Shown piece after piece: positions 10,000 to 18,779 of a DNA stretch of 24,349 nucleotides (its first letter is position 1; each line of letters starts with the position of its first letter). The stretch spans positions 3,107 through 27,455 of the forward strand of contig QXVZ01012827.1 of assembly GCA_008931825.1 (NCBI GenBank). The letters are read 5' to 3'. The translations under genes and the position numbers were made by a program. Origin of the DNA: Phallusia fumigata (Eukaryota; Chordata; Ascidiacea; Phlebobranchia; Ascidiidae). The notes below the pieces were generated by a model that was given only the letters and a program-made list of their open reading frames with translations, was not told the DNA's origin and did not search any database.

Positions 10000-10024
10000 G
10001 TTTGTGTGTGTTGTGTGTGTGTTT
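10000..10024. repeat. GT microsatellite
   Basis: An imperfect (GT)n tract, GTTTGTGTGTGTTGTGTGTG followed by TGTTTG. It sits between the two copies of repeat G. Confidence 0.7.
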
Positions 10025-10406
10025 GTACGTTCACCGTTGTACTGCTTGTTCTTGTCCCTCACGAGCGACAGCCCGACCACCAAATGTTCTTCAACCCGTC
10101 CTCAGTGACGAAATGACGTAACAACCAGCGTTCCCGCGACGGGCGCTCAGCCGGTTCGACTCCAAGTTCCACGGCCTCTACTATTTATAAGATCTGCTTT
10201 ATAACCAAGGCCAGCTCTGTCTGTATATATTTGTGCTTCTGTCTGTACATCAAACATAAAATGACTGGTACCCTCTTGAAAGGAGATTTTATGTGCAAGT
10301 GTGTTCTAATTATTATTATGTTCGGGTCAATTGCCATGGCTGTTGTGGTTATTGTTCTTCCACCAACTCTAATGCTCTCACAAAAAAACCTGGAAGACGA
10401 GTAAAA

Positions 10407-10490
10407 CCGGCACAACGCGCAATTAATGCTGTTTCCGTTGGCTTACCAGGAAACCATCGTCGCTGAGCCAATCCAAATGTTGCCACAGGC
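10407..10490 (+). repeat. Direct repeat G, copy 2, upstream of the plus-strand family gene
   Basis: Near-identical to 9787-9870. It contains GAGCCAATCC, a CCAAT-box-like sequence absent from copy 1, and ends about 250 bp before the 10740 start codon. It could form part of that gene's upstream region, but the repeat's presence elsewhere argues it is simply a mobile or duplicated block. Confidence 0.7.
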
Positions 10491-10739
10491 TCCGCACTGC
10501 CAGAAGGCTTCATTCTATTTCTCGCGCATATGTAAAAGCGAATAATAACAACGCCCTTTTTGTGTGCTAGTCTGATGTTTTGTCATCAATCCGCTGTGCG
10601 ATTTGCGGTTTTTCTCAATAAAAACACACGAGAGCGTTATTGAACTGCAAAGAAAATGGCGCGCGTGACCATAAGGATAGCTTTTGCTGTGTACACAGGC
10701 TGACTATGCGAAGTGCATAGTTAGTGTCTTGTCATTCGA

Positions 10740-11405
10740 ATGTACATCTATATCGGTAAGATGTATGCGCGCCGCTGTTATGATACTGTTTCAAAATCGT
10801 TTGGGACGCGTGCTGGCGCAAGCTGGTTCTTCGATAAAGACTTGGGAAAATACAGATTTTCAGCCATTATGAATCGTCCAAGGCCGGCATTGGAACATGG
10901 AAATGTGATCTATTACTCGCTTAACAACAGCTTTGCCGATGGGTTCTTGTGGAAAATTTATGCGAAACCAACTGACAACAAAAAGGTGACTGGAATTACG
11001 GAAAAAATTTCCACATATGGGACTCGTGCGGCTTCTAACAAAGCAGAGGCCAAACAGGCAATTTTTCGTGCCTTTACCAAATGTAAAAATTTAAAAGTAG
11101 AATGTCTTTTGGAATCCAGCTCTGCATCCGAAGTAAAGAAGGTGTGTAATGTTGCTTTTACGCTTCGAAATGACCAAAATTTTATTCCACCGACTTGGAT
11201 TGATTCCAATAACTCAGTAATGATAGACGAATGTGATGTGAGGGTAAAGACAGGTGGATTAGCATCCGAGGAGTCTGTCGAATGTGTGTATGGATTTGCA
11301 CAGTCAAGTGTTCCTGTTCCACTGCTAGGTGTTGTGAATATGTTGGGCAATCATTTTGGACGTGCAAACGTTAGATATGTGTCAGAATGCAGAAGGATGG
11401 TGTAA
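10740..11405 (+). CDS. GNVIYY-family protein, member 1; C-terminal frameshift
   Basis: Single open exon of 221 codons from ATG 10740; the ATGs at 10761 and 10869 are alternative starts. Residues 38-48 (KYRFSAIMNRP) and 54-72 (GNVIYYSLNNSFADGFLWK) match the family's N-terminal block. Downstream are CNVAFTLRND, WIDSNNSV, VKTGG, ECVYGFAQ, NMLGNHFG and NVRYVSEC. No signal peptide or membrane span, so probably cytosolic or nuclear. After SEC the frame goes to RRMV and a stop at 11403-11405, whereas the +1 frame reads GWCNYAGIQ and a stop, exactly the family's C-terminus. A small indel near 11391 has therefore cost this copy its conserved WCN tail; it may be a recent pseudogene or a sequencing error. 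It is the only member on the plus strand here. A poly(A) signal lies at 11589. Confidence 0.7.
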   Translation: MYIYIGKMYARRCYDTVSKSFGTRAGASWFFDKDLGKYRFSAIMNRPRPALEHGNVIYYSLNNSFADGFLWKIYAKPTDNKKVTGITEKISTYGTRAASNKAEAKQAIFRAFTKCKNLKVECLLESSSASEVKKVCNVAFTLRNDQNFIPPTWIDSNNSVMIDECDVRVKTGGLASEESVECVYGFAQSSVPVPLLGVVNMLGNHFGRANVRYVSECRRMV

Positions 11406-11588
11406 CTATGCTGGTATACAGTGAACTACAATGTAATTGATGAAAGATTTAAAGTAAACAAAAACATATTTATAGTGGCAAATATCACTTCCAGCATAAT
11501 TGCATCTACTCGGGTTGATTTCATTAATTTAATTGTCGCTGTTAAACGTTAACTGTGAATATTTGTTATATGACGTAGCACCAATGCA

Positions 11589-11594
11589 AATAAA
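11589..11594 (+). terminator. AATAAA polyadenylation signal
   Basis: Canonical AATAAA about 185 nt downstream of the stop of the plus-strand family gene and just upstream of the next TATA box. It is the likely 3' end signal for that transcript. Confidence 0.4.
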
Positions 11595-11638
11595 ACGTGA
11601 AGCCGCTATGCGAAACTCCTGGTGGTGCAAGTTGTTCA

Positions 11639-11646
11639 TATATAAG
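11639..11646 (+). promoter_or_regulatory. TATA box upstream of the pX-like ORF
   Basis: TATATAAG lies 57 nt before the ATG at 11703 and is followed by GC-rich sequence (TCGGGCTCGC), the arrangement of a TATA-driven core promoter. Spacing fits a short 5' UTR. Confidence 0.5.
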
Positions 11647-11702
11647 TCGGGCTCGCTTGCTGGCTGATTAAGTAATTATAACAATCTCGGTTGCATGGCA
11701 AC

Positions 11703-11906
11703 ATGCCACGTCTACCTATTGCGTCTGGTGAACGCGGAAAACCTCGTCACCACAAGATCAGGCTTTGTGAGCTTGGAAAGAAATCCATCAGCCTAACGAG
11801 AAAACGAAAAATTCTTCAACGCTGGGGATTTTTATCAGCGTTGTTGGGGCCTTCAATCGGAACGGTTATTTCGGCAATTGCCCGATTGTTCGGGGAAGGA
11901 AAGTAA
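11703..11906 (+). CDS. Adenovirus pX-like core peptide ORF of Maverick/Polinton (adintovirus-like) type
   Basis: ATG 11703 opens a 67-residue intronless ORF. Residues 10-41 are strongly basic (many Arg, Lys and His; core KRKILQR at 35-40). Residues 42-63 are a hydrophobic, Gly/Ala/Leu/Ile-rich segment (GFLSALLGP, TVISAIARLF), and the end is charged (GEGK). A small basic protein with an 'RKRKxLxxxGFL' junction and hydrophobic tail is the pattern of the adenovirus pX/mu-type peptide. In Polinton/Maverick and adintovirus-like elements such peptides are virion core or membrane-active components. This assignment is from pattern memory, not a search. No polymerase B, integrase, ATPase or capsid gene is seen nearby, so it would be an isolated remnant or a captured gene. 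A TATA box precedes it. Confidence 0.5.
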   Translation: MPRLPIASGERGKPRHHKIRLCELGKKSISLTRKRKILQRWGFLSALLGPSIGTVISAIARLFGEGK

Positions 11907-11984
11907 AATGTCAATGGAAAACGTTCAAAACCTGCTTTGGTCGATTCACGAGTTCTAAAAACCTTGAAACCTTCTACACAAACT

Positions 11985-13175
11985 TTTGTGTGCGTCGCGT
12001 CTACCTATTGCGTCATCCAAATACAATTTCGCTCGGTGGCGATAAAGCGTTCAGGTTTACAGGGTCCCAGATACAAGCGATGTCAACAATATATGACTTC
12101 CACAGCAATGGGAGCTCTTCATTTTCGAGTGGCGCACGCTTGCAGGATACGATGTCGGTAGGTACAGGCTCAGCGAGAATTGTTACGTTCCGTTTGGCTT
12201 ATTTCTGTGTACCTTTGTTTATTGGGGCTGGTTTCAAGTGTATAAACTGGTTACAAAACAGTATGATGGTGCATTGCAAATATATTAACGCCATTAAGCG
12301 CGTCATTTTATCATAAGTATGTAGTGATTCTGCATTGTTTACTTCGGGAGCCAAAGGAATCTCAGGCAATGTTTGTTATAAATGGGCAAACGCCTGGAAG
12401 TAACGTATTTCACCGCGTGATCACCTGGAGCACCACCAAGCGGAAATCGGAATTTTTACTGGCAATGTGGAATGTATCGGAAATTTATTGTCGAAAAGAA
12501 CGAAAAGTGCGATGTATAGAATGATATGGAACGAAGGCATAAGTATAACATGAAAGATAATACAGAACGGAAAACAAATTTAAAATTCAAAAAGTAATTT
12601 GACAATGCTATTGTCACCGATACAGGTTGACACAAAGAGAGTTTCTTGTAAATGCACTTTTTGAAATTTAAAAAAAAGCTGTTTAGAATATTTTTATGCA
12701 TGTGCTTACGATCCAAAAACGGAGACACAACACACAAATGTTGGCAGTTGGCAAACATTATTAGTGACAGTACAAAAACTAGTTGAAATATGAAGGTTTG
12801 GAAGCCCAGACATGCCCCGTTTTCTTCGCAACAAAGTCTTATTGGCAAATATTGAACCACAGGTTTGTTTTGTGTTTGAAATCTTGTCTAAAAATCTACG
12901 TGTCGGCAAATCAATATTTACGTAAAAATCACTTATTTTTGAAACAGCGAAATTGCTTATTCCCAGTTCCGTTTAGAAAGACAATATAAATTTACGCTTT
13001 TTTAGCGATCGTCGGCGTCCCTGAAGCGGTTACATGGTCGAGCAAAAATTTATCTCCGTGACGAGTCCAAACGTGTATGGCATGTCGGGGCAACATAATC
13101 GAACCGAACATGTCTGAACTTTCTCAGCCCTATCTGTATGTTTGGCAGAGAGTGGACAGTAAAACAATTGAGTCT
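11985..13175 (+). repeat. Segmental duplication A, copy 1 (with 15640-17690)
   Basis: Long collinear similarity to the second copy. Landmarks in order: CGTCTACCTATTGCGTC, TTATTGGGGCTGGTT, GTATGATGGTGCATTGCAAA, ACGTATTTCACCGCGTGATC, ACCTGGAGCACCACCAAGCG, TTGTCACCGATACAGGTTGA, CAAATGTTGGCAG, GCCCAGACATGCCCCG, ATCTTGTCTAAAAATCTACG, CGGCAACATAATCGAACC-like (GGGGCAACATAATCGAACCG here). Both copies precede a minus-strand family gene. The block holds no recognised protein domain. Confidence 0.85.
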
Positions 13176-13810
13176 AAAATAAAATTTCAGTATCGTGTTG
13201 TGTTTAGTTTTCAAGATATTGAATTGTGCGCCAGTTTTGCTCTGGTAACGATAACGACTCACTCATATATGATCGAAGCACGCCGCTTCTACAAAACGCG
13301 GCATGCCGGATTAGAGTCGGCCTTTCGAGAATTAGACTAAAGTGAGTTTACGTTGCAGACCCGCCAAGTCTCACATTCAACAAAGCCCGTGCGGAGATTT
13401 TCAAACGGAAACATGCCACCTGAGATTGTAGCGACCCTGAGGTTGAGGATTCTATTCCCATCCGGGTCGCTTGTGTTTCCCTGAGCAAGAAACTCGAGCA
13501 GCATTGCTCCAACCCAGAGAAACCCGAAAAATTAAACAAACAAACAATAATATCACACGCTAGTAGCAAGGATTAAGTCTGATCCTGCAAGCGAGATCAG
13601 ATGTACAAGAAAGCTTTCATCGTTATATGGGCGTCAGAAAATGGTTGATTTTGTATGTTTACAAGTTTTATTTGCACTAAAAGTAATGCGAAAAAATCAA
13701 TCAATAAGCAGATGTACAGCGTAACTTTGTTAAAATTGACAATTGAATCATAAAATGCACATTCGTATATTATCCGTATTAGGTGATTGTTTAGCGCAGA
13801 TACCAAGCTG

Positions 13811-13831
13811 TTTATTAATTTATTTTTTATT
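13811..13831 (-). terminator. Clustered AATAAA signals 3' of the 13841 gene
   Basis: TTTATT (AATAAA on the minus strand) occurs at 13811-13816, 13819-13824 and 13826-13831, 10-30 nt beyond the stop codon of the minus-strand gene. These are plausible polyadenylation signals with a very short 3' UTR. Confidence 0.45.
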
Positions 13832-13840
13832 TTACATGAA

Positions 13841-14479
13841 CTAGCTTGTATTTAACTGTATACCAGCACGGTTGCACCATCCTCTAAGATTCATGCATTC
13901 TGACGCATATCTAACGTTTACACAACCGAAAAACTTGCCCAACACATTCACTATGTTGATTAACGCAACAGGTGTGTCTAACTGTGCCAGTCCATACACA
14001 CATTCCACAGATTCCTCTAATGCCAATTTTCCTGTCTTTACGTTCAGAGCAAGTCCTTCTACATTTATTACGTTTCTGTACTCAATCCAAATTAGCGGAA
14101 CAGGATATTTGTCATTTCGAAGTGTAAAAGTTACTTCACAAACCTCTGGATCAACTATGGGCTGCAAAGGAACCGCAGGGGTTATATTTTGAACAGTGCT
14201 GTAGGTAAACACCCGTTGAATGGTCCAACGAGCTTCTTGTTGGTCAGTCAGAACTGGAGCACCATCCACTATTTTTTCTATTAATCCAGTGGCACTGAGG
14301 TCTTGAAGGGGATTCACCACAACTCTCCACAAAACTCCTGCAGCGAAACTACCGTCAAGGGAATAATAAATCGTATTTCCTGTTTGCAATTCCTTCCTGA
14401 TGCGGTTGAGGGTAATCTCAAAGTGATGTTGATGTTGGTGTGGTAGCACCAATTGAGTTTTCGTTGTAGTATCAGACAT
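13841..14479 (-). CDS. GNVIYY-family protein, member 2 (intact, 212 aa)
   Basis: Intronless ORF from ATG 14479 to TAG at 13843-13841. The N-terminus is variable and His/Gln-rich (HQHQHH at 14-19), followed by EITLNRIRKEL (21-31) and the conserved block GNTIYYSLDGSFAAGVLW (34-51). Later landmarks: GLIEKI (65-70), CEVTFTLRND (114-123), WIE (131-133), VKTGKL (147-152), ECVYGLAQ (159-166), NIVNVLG (175-181), NVRYASEC (188-195) and WCNRAGIQL (201-209). Four Cys positions are shared with relatives (114, 160, 195, 202). There is no signal peptide or membrane segment. I do not recognise the fold; alternating polar/hydrophobic stretches suggest mostly beta structure. It is one of the two complete, undamaged members, so it is the best reference for the family. 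Confidence 0.8.
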   Translation of the reverse strand: MSDTTTKTQLVLPHQHQHHFEITLNRIRKELQTGNTIYYSLDGSFAAGVLWRVVVNPLQDLSATGLIEKIVDGAPVLTDQQEARWTIQRVFTYSTVQNITPAVPLQPIVDPEVCEVTFTLRNDKYPVPLIWIEYRNVINVEGLALNVKTGKLALEESVECVYGLAQLDTPVALINIVNVLGKFFGCVNVRYASECMNLRGWCNRAGIQLNTS

Positions 14480-14929
14480 TATAACGAATAAATTTCAATC
14501 AAAGCATCTAATTTTAGCCTACAAAATTGTTCGTGCATGATTATCAAACTAACTAAAAATAATTAAGCCATACGCAAGCTTAACCAGCACTATAATCCGA
14601 CCGTTGGTTAATATTACTGATTAAATCAAAAAACAAGTTATTTTATACTATGGGCGACCTGCTAAACAATCACGAATTTTGGCTTTTTTGCTACCATTTT
14701 GCTCTATGGAATCAAACGCCTGGTTTGACTCGTGGGTAAACATTGTTCTATAATCTGTTCCGCTGTTTTACAACGCAAAACCACATTTTAATGTCAGAAA
14801 ACTGAGACACTAGGCACAAGACACAAGTGTTTTAGTCAAAATACAAATGTTTAGAACTTCAAACAAGCCTAGCTGTATGGTCATAATTAATGAGTCTTTA
14901 TAATTGCTATTAATCAACTGTTTCTACTT
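14480..14929. other. Upstream region of the 13841 gene, nothing else seen
   Basis: AT-rich sequence 5' of the minus-strand gene. No clear TATA box at a standard distance, no repeat and no open frame of interest was noted. Confidence 0.4.
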
Positions 14930-15440
14930 AGGATTCGAAGCAAAACTATGGTACCAGAAACCACAAAAATATTCGGCTAATATTTACCAAAGCTGGACAT
15001 TAGAAGGTTTGGCAAGCGACATTTTCTCTCTGTTAACTTTATTGTAACAGTTTTAATCTAGTTCTGCACTCAACGGCTTTTGTTACCTATGTACAGTTAT
15101 CGAAAAACAAACAGGACGAATCCATCTTTCCACGACACTCCTGTGCTACAATACGTTTTGAAAGCCAAACATGCAAACTGACTTGTTTCGTGACATATGG
15201 CACGTGTAAACCCTACCTGACAAATCAATATAGAATTTTCCAGTCGTCTAAGGTCCTTTTTCACTGTTTACCGAGCACTGCCAGCCAGTATTGCGCCATA
15301 ACGGAACCAGCCGGGGATTTACCTGGGAAAATTGTATGTGTTTTGTTGCTGGTCTATACTGTTTGAACAAGTGCGCAACAACCAACAACAACGAAGAACT
15401 GTCTCCGATTAAAAAGTCTAATTTATCATGTGTTTCTGTG
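14930..15440 (+). repeat. Segmental duplication C, copy 1 (with 23191-23640)
   Basis: Nearly identical to the second copy over its length, starting GGATTCGAAGCAAAACTATG and passing through TACCAGAAACCACAAAAATA, TTCTGCACTCAACGGC, GTACAGTTATCG and CGTTTTGAAAGCCAAACATG. Copy 1 carries about 55 extra bases near 15230-15290 that copy 2 lacks. The 3' part is the promoter/leader block of the secreted-protein family. The high similarity indicates a recent event. Confidence 0.88.
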
Positions 15441-15530
15441 ATTTGTATTGTTTAAAAAATGGGTACCTGGTCCCGAAGTTTGAAACAATTGAAACCGCTG
15501 GTTAGACGGAGTTTGGCACCATAGCTTGCT
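15290..15530 (+). pseudogene. Decayed copy 3 of the secreted-protein promoter/leader block
   Basis: Contains GCGCCATAACGGAACCAGCC, GGGGATTTACCTGGGAAAA, CTATACTGTTTGAACAAG, GAACTGTCTCCGATTAAAAA and TTATCATGTGTTTCTGTG. It then breaks up, but AGACGGAGTTTGGCACCATAGCT at about 15505-15527 still matches the coding part of the 4938 gene (AGACGAAGTTTGGCACCATAGCT). The leader-peptide ORF is lost. Confidence 0.55.
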
Positions 15531-15589
15531 GCTAATTTTAGTGGTGAGCCGTACGCGCAGCGTTGTCTGGTTTCCACCAAATCGGTAAA

Positions 15590-15735
15590 AGTAGAAACTA
15601 CCTGAACAGCTGACTAGAGCTGACATTTTTACTGCGTTCATGTGCTTTGCGTCTGTCTATTGCGTCATCTAAAAACAGCTCAATGGCGACACCAAGCGTT
15701 GAGAAGAACTACCTCTGCATTGTCACAGAAACTTG
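15590..15735 (+). repeat. Dispersed repeat F, copy 2 (with 8178-8340)
   Basis: AGTAGAAACTACCTGAACAG, CAGCTGACTAGAGC, CGTCTGTCTATTGCGTC and CAATGGCGACACCAAGCG match the 8.2-kb copy in order. It abuts the start of duplication A copy 2. Confidence 0.65.
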
Positions 15736-17690
15736 CAATTAACTCGCATGACGAGGTACCCAATAGGCTACCTACGGCGGTGACAGCCCAGTCCAGTCTT
15801 GATTTTTGTAGGCATCAGAGAAACCATTTGCTATCAAGTTCGAAGCGCTGTTTAGCGAGATATACAAACCATGTGTAAAAATGTAGGCTTTGTTCTTTTT
15901 AAGCATTAAAAACACTTTTTGTTACAGTGCGTTCACCGGTTTCCAGACACAAGCGCTGTCAAGAATATATTCCACAGCGATGGATGCTCTTCATTATTGA
16001 GTCGGTCACGCTGGCAGGATACAAGTCGGTAGGCATGTTTGGGCAAGGCGCGGCGGTACGGTTCTTTGCTACGTTACGGTGGTGCGATACCCCTTCGTAA
16101 CGAGGCACGTGGTACGCAGGTGCGTATCCAGAAATTGCAAATATGTTCAACATTTCAACTTGTGGAATTCCAAAACTCGTTGATTAATTACGTTTTTTTT
16201 TTCTCGGTTTGGGGAAATTCCGCATTGGTCCAAAAAGTTTGCCGGTGAAATGCACTGTTTGAAATAGACAGCATCGTTCCATATCACACGCACTCACTAA
16301 AATCGTAAAAACTAATCACAATATCTGTCATTAAACCAGGTTTGGGTAAAAAATCGAAATCATCATTGCACGTTGAGTAATTTTTAATTCTTTCTTTAAA
16401 AGGTTGCAAAGGAAAGGAATGTTGTAACTCATATCTAACAGTTTTTCTTAACTTTTACAAAATTACATATTTAGCACATGTAAGCATTGTTACAGGCTCA
16501 GAGAGAATTAATGCGTTCCGCTTGGCTGATTTCTGTGCACCTTTATTTATTGGGGCTGGTTAAATTGGTTAAGTGTAAAAACTGGTTACAAAACAGTATG
16601 ATGGTGCATTGCAAATATCTTAACGCCTTTAAGCGCGTCATTTTAATGTAAGTAAGTAGTGATTCTGTATTGTTTACTTCGGGAGCCAAGGAATCCCAGG
16701 CAATGTTTGTTATAAATGGGTAAACGCCTGGATGTAACGTATTTCACCGCGTGATCACCTGGAGCACCACCAAGCGGAAATCGAAAATTTTACTAGCAAT
16801 CGAAAAAGTATCGGAAATTTATTGTCGTATAGGACGAAAAGTGCGGTATGTAGAATGGTATGGAACGGAGGTATAAGTATAACATGAAACATAATACAGA
16901 AAAATGTCTTTGGTTAATGCAAAAAGAATGGCCGAGTGGCGTTTTTTGGGCGTCAGTTTAATCTCGTCAACTTGCTACAATCAAACTAGAATAGGTGTAG
17001 ACTTTTTGAATATCTCCCTTTAATCGAATAAAAATCTGCCAACAAATTTCAAATTGAAAAAGTAATTTGACAATGGTGTTGTCACCGATACAGGTTGACA
17101 CAAAGAGAGTTTCTTCTAAATGCACTTTTTGAAATTAAAAAGAAAGCCTTTTAGAATATCTTTATGCATGTGTTTACGATCCATAAACGGAGACACGACA
17201 CACAAATGTTGGCAGCTGGCAAACATTATTAGTGTCGATACAAAACTAGTTGAAACTTGATGGTTTGGAAGCCCAGACATGCCCCGTTTTCTTCGCAACA
17301 ACGCTTTATTGGCAAACATTATTAGTGACAGTACAAAAACTAGTTGAAATATGAAGGTTTGGAAGCCCCGTTTGCTTCGCAACAAAGTCTTATTGGGAAA
17401 TATTAAACCATAGGTTTGTTTTGTGTTTGAAATCTTGTCTAAAAATCTACGTGTGGGCAAATCAATATTACTTATTCCCAGTTCCGTTTTGAAATACAAT
17501 CTAAATTTACGCTTTCTCAGCGATCGTTGGCGTCCCTGAAGCGGTTACATGGCCAAGCAAAAATTTATCTCCGCACGAGTCCAAACATGTATGGCATGCC
17601 GAGGCAACATAATCGAACCAAACACGTCTGACCTTTCTTAGCCCTGTCTGTATGTTTGGCGGAGAGTGGAGAGTAAAACACCTTCTTCTG
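15640..17690 (+). repeat. Segmental duplication A, copy 2, with insertions
   Basis: Collinear with 11985-13175 but interrupted: about 460 bp of extra sequence at 16034-16490 between GTCGGTAGG and TACAGGCTCA, about 140 bp around 16900-17040, and an internal tandem repeat near 17218-17400. No intact gene. Copy 2 ends about 450 bp before the 3' end of the 18138 family copy. Confidence 0.82.
17218..17400 (+). repeat. Internal tandem duplication within copy 2 of block A
   Basis: GGCAAACATTATTAGTG ... ACTAGTTGAAA ... ATGGTTTGGAAGCCC ... CTTCGCAACAA appears twice in succession (starting near 17218 and near 17311), but once in copy 1 (near 12750). The two units differ by substitutions and a short deletion. 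Confidence 0.75.
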
Positions 17691-18137
17691 TGGGGCGTAA
17701 TTACGGTGATGTTCGGCCTATATATGTACCGTACGAACAGCAAGACTGTTCTAACTTCTTTGGAACCTACAGCCCCATTTCACCCATTCTAAAACGTTCC
17801 CCGCGGGAAGTACACCGTTAGGTACATTCCCGACTTTCCAATCCTCTCATTTTTGGTACCAAATCCTTTTTTAAATATCTTTTTAGAAAATCTTTTGGTG
17901 TGTTTGTTTACAAGTTTTATTTTCACTAATGCTACTTGATAACTAGGTGTACAACGCAAATCGTAAAAAGCAACAAATGAATCATAAAATCAATACAAGT
18001 ACATCAACATTATACATTCTTCTTTAGTAGGTGCCTTTAATTAGTGCAATTATACTACAAGCAACATTATGTTTGCTATTAATATACTGTTTGCTGATAT
18101 TTTCTATTTACATTTCAATTTACATAAATCAGGTTGT
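17691..18137. other. Intergenic, 3' flank of a family copy
   Basis: AT-rich. The part around 17905-18010 (TTACAAGTTTTATTTTCACT, CGCAAATCGTAAAAAGCAA, TGAATCATAAAATCAATACA) is shared with about 23860-23960 and faintly with 13655-13760, so the 3' flanks of the family genes were duplicated with them. No gene seen. Confidence 0.5.
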
Positions 18138-18779
18138 TTATAACTGTATCCTAGCATAGTTGCACCACCTTTCCGGATTATCACATTCTACCACAAACCT
18201 AACGTTTACATTGCCAATGTGATTGCCCAACATATTCATCACAGCTAATAGTGAAACCGGAACGCTTGACTGTGCAAATCCATGCACGCATTGCACATCC
18301 TCCGATTTCAATCCACCTGTCTTTACGCTAACAGCACATTGACCTATCATTACTGAGTTATTGGAATCAATCCAAGCAGCCAGTTGAACAGGATTTTGGT
18401 CATTTCGAAGTGTAAACGCGACATCACAAACCAAAGGATCAACTGTGGGCTGCCTAGAAACAGCACTTATACTTTGAACAGTGCTGTTGGTAAAGACACG
18501 ACGAATGGTCCATTCTGCATCCTGTTGGTTGATCAGCATTGTGGAACCATTTAGATCAATTTTTTCCACTACTCCAGTGATTTGATATGTATATGCATTA
18601 TTTTCCACCCGAACCTTTTCTGTGGATTCCACCAAAACCCTCCACAAAAATCCTCCAGCAAATCCGCCATCGAGGGAATAATAAATCACATTTCCTCCAT
18701 GACGAATTTTGTCAAGGGTGGCTTAAAACCGATATTTTGGGACTTGATGAACAACTGGATCCATTGCAACATGTGTCAT
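18138..18779 (-). pseudogene. GNVIYY-family member 3; single nonsense codon near the N-terminus
   Basis: The frame from ATG 18779 reads MTHVAMDPVVHQVPKYRF and then TAA at 18725-18723, where member 1 has TCA (Ser) in the same YRFSA context. After the stop the frame continues unbroken to TAA at 18140-18138: GGNVIYYSLDGGFAGGFLW, GVVEKIDLNG, CDVAFTLRND, WIDSNNSV, QCVHGFAQSSVP, NMLGNHIG, NVRFVVEC, WCNYARIQL. A shorter protein could start at an internal ATG, the first good one being inside the conserved block or after it, which would remove the N-terminal strand. An extra stretch (VRVENNAYTYQ) appears before the GVVEKI motif compared with members 1 and 2. The rest is well preserved, so the lesion looks recent or the stop may be polymorphic. 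Confidence 0.72.

Larger units (their letters stand above)
6600..10680. other. 4-kb gene-poor stretch with dispersed repeats
   Basis: No open frame here shows a recognisable domain, signal peptide or splice pattern. It holds repeat D (6835-7035), a hairpin (7973-8004), repeat F (8178-8340), repeat E (8990-9180), the two copies of repeat G (9787 and 10407) and a GT microsatellite (about 10000-10024). Short open frames at 7889-8115 are open on both strands around the hairpin and are not credible genes. Confidence 0.5.
11907..13840. other. Intergenic; mostly duplicated block A copy 1
   Basis: Open frames at 11990-12316, 12456-12860 and 13077-13340 fall within a block that is repeated with indels at 15.6-17.7 kb, where the same frames are broken. 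They are therefore unlikely to be selected proteins. From 13350 to 13810 no gene is seen. Confidence 0.45.

Noticed and set aside
10130..10180. tRNA-like B-box (GGTTCGACTCC)
   Set aside because: The T-arm stem does not pair properly and no matching D-arm, anticodon arm or acceptor stem is found; at most a tRNA-derived scrap.
10958..11350. 130-codon minus-strand frame
   Set aside because: It is fully antisense to family member 1; the plus strand carries the family motifs.
11990..12316. 108-codon open frame just after the pX-like ORF, considered as a second element gene
   Set aside because: The same block in copy 2 (15.6-16.7 kb) does not keep the frame, and no domain is recognised.
13077..13340. 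87-codon open frame starting MACRGNIIEPN
   Set aside because: The duplicate at about 17590 has a stop early in the same frame, so there is no sign of selection. An opposite-strand frame is equally open.
13872..14192. 106-codon plus-strand frame
   Set aside because: Antisense shadow of family member 2.
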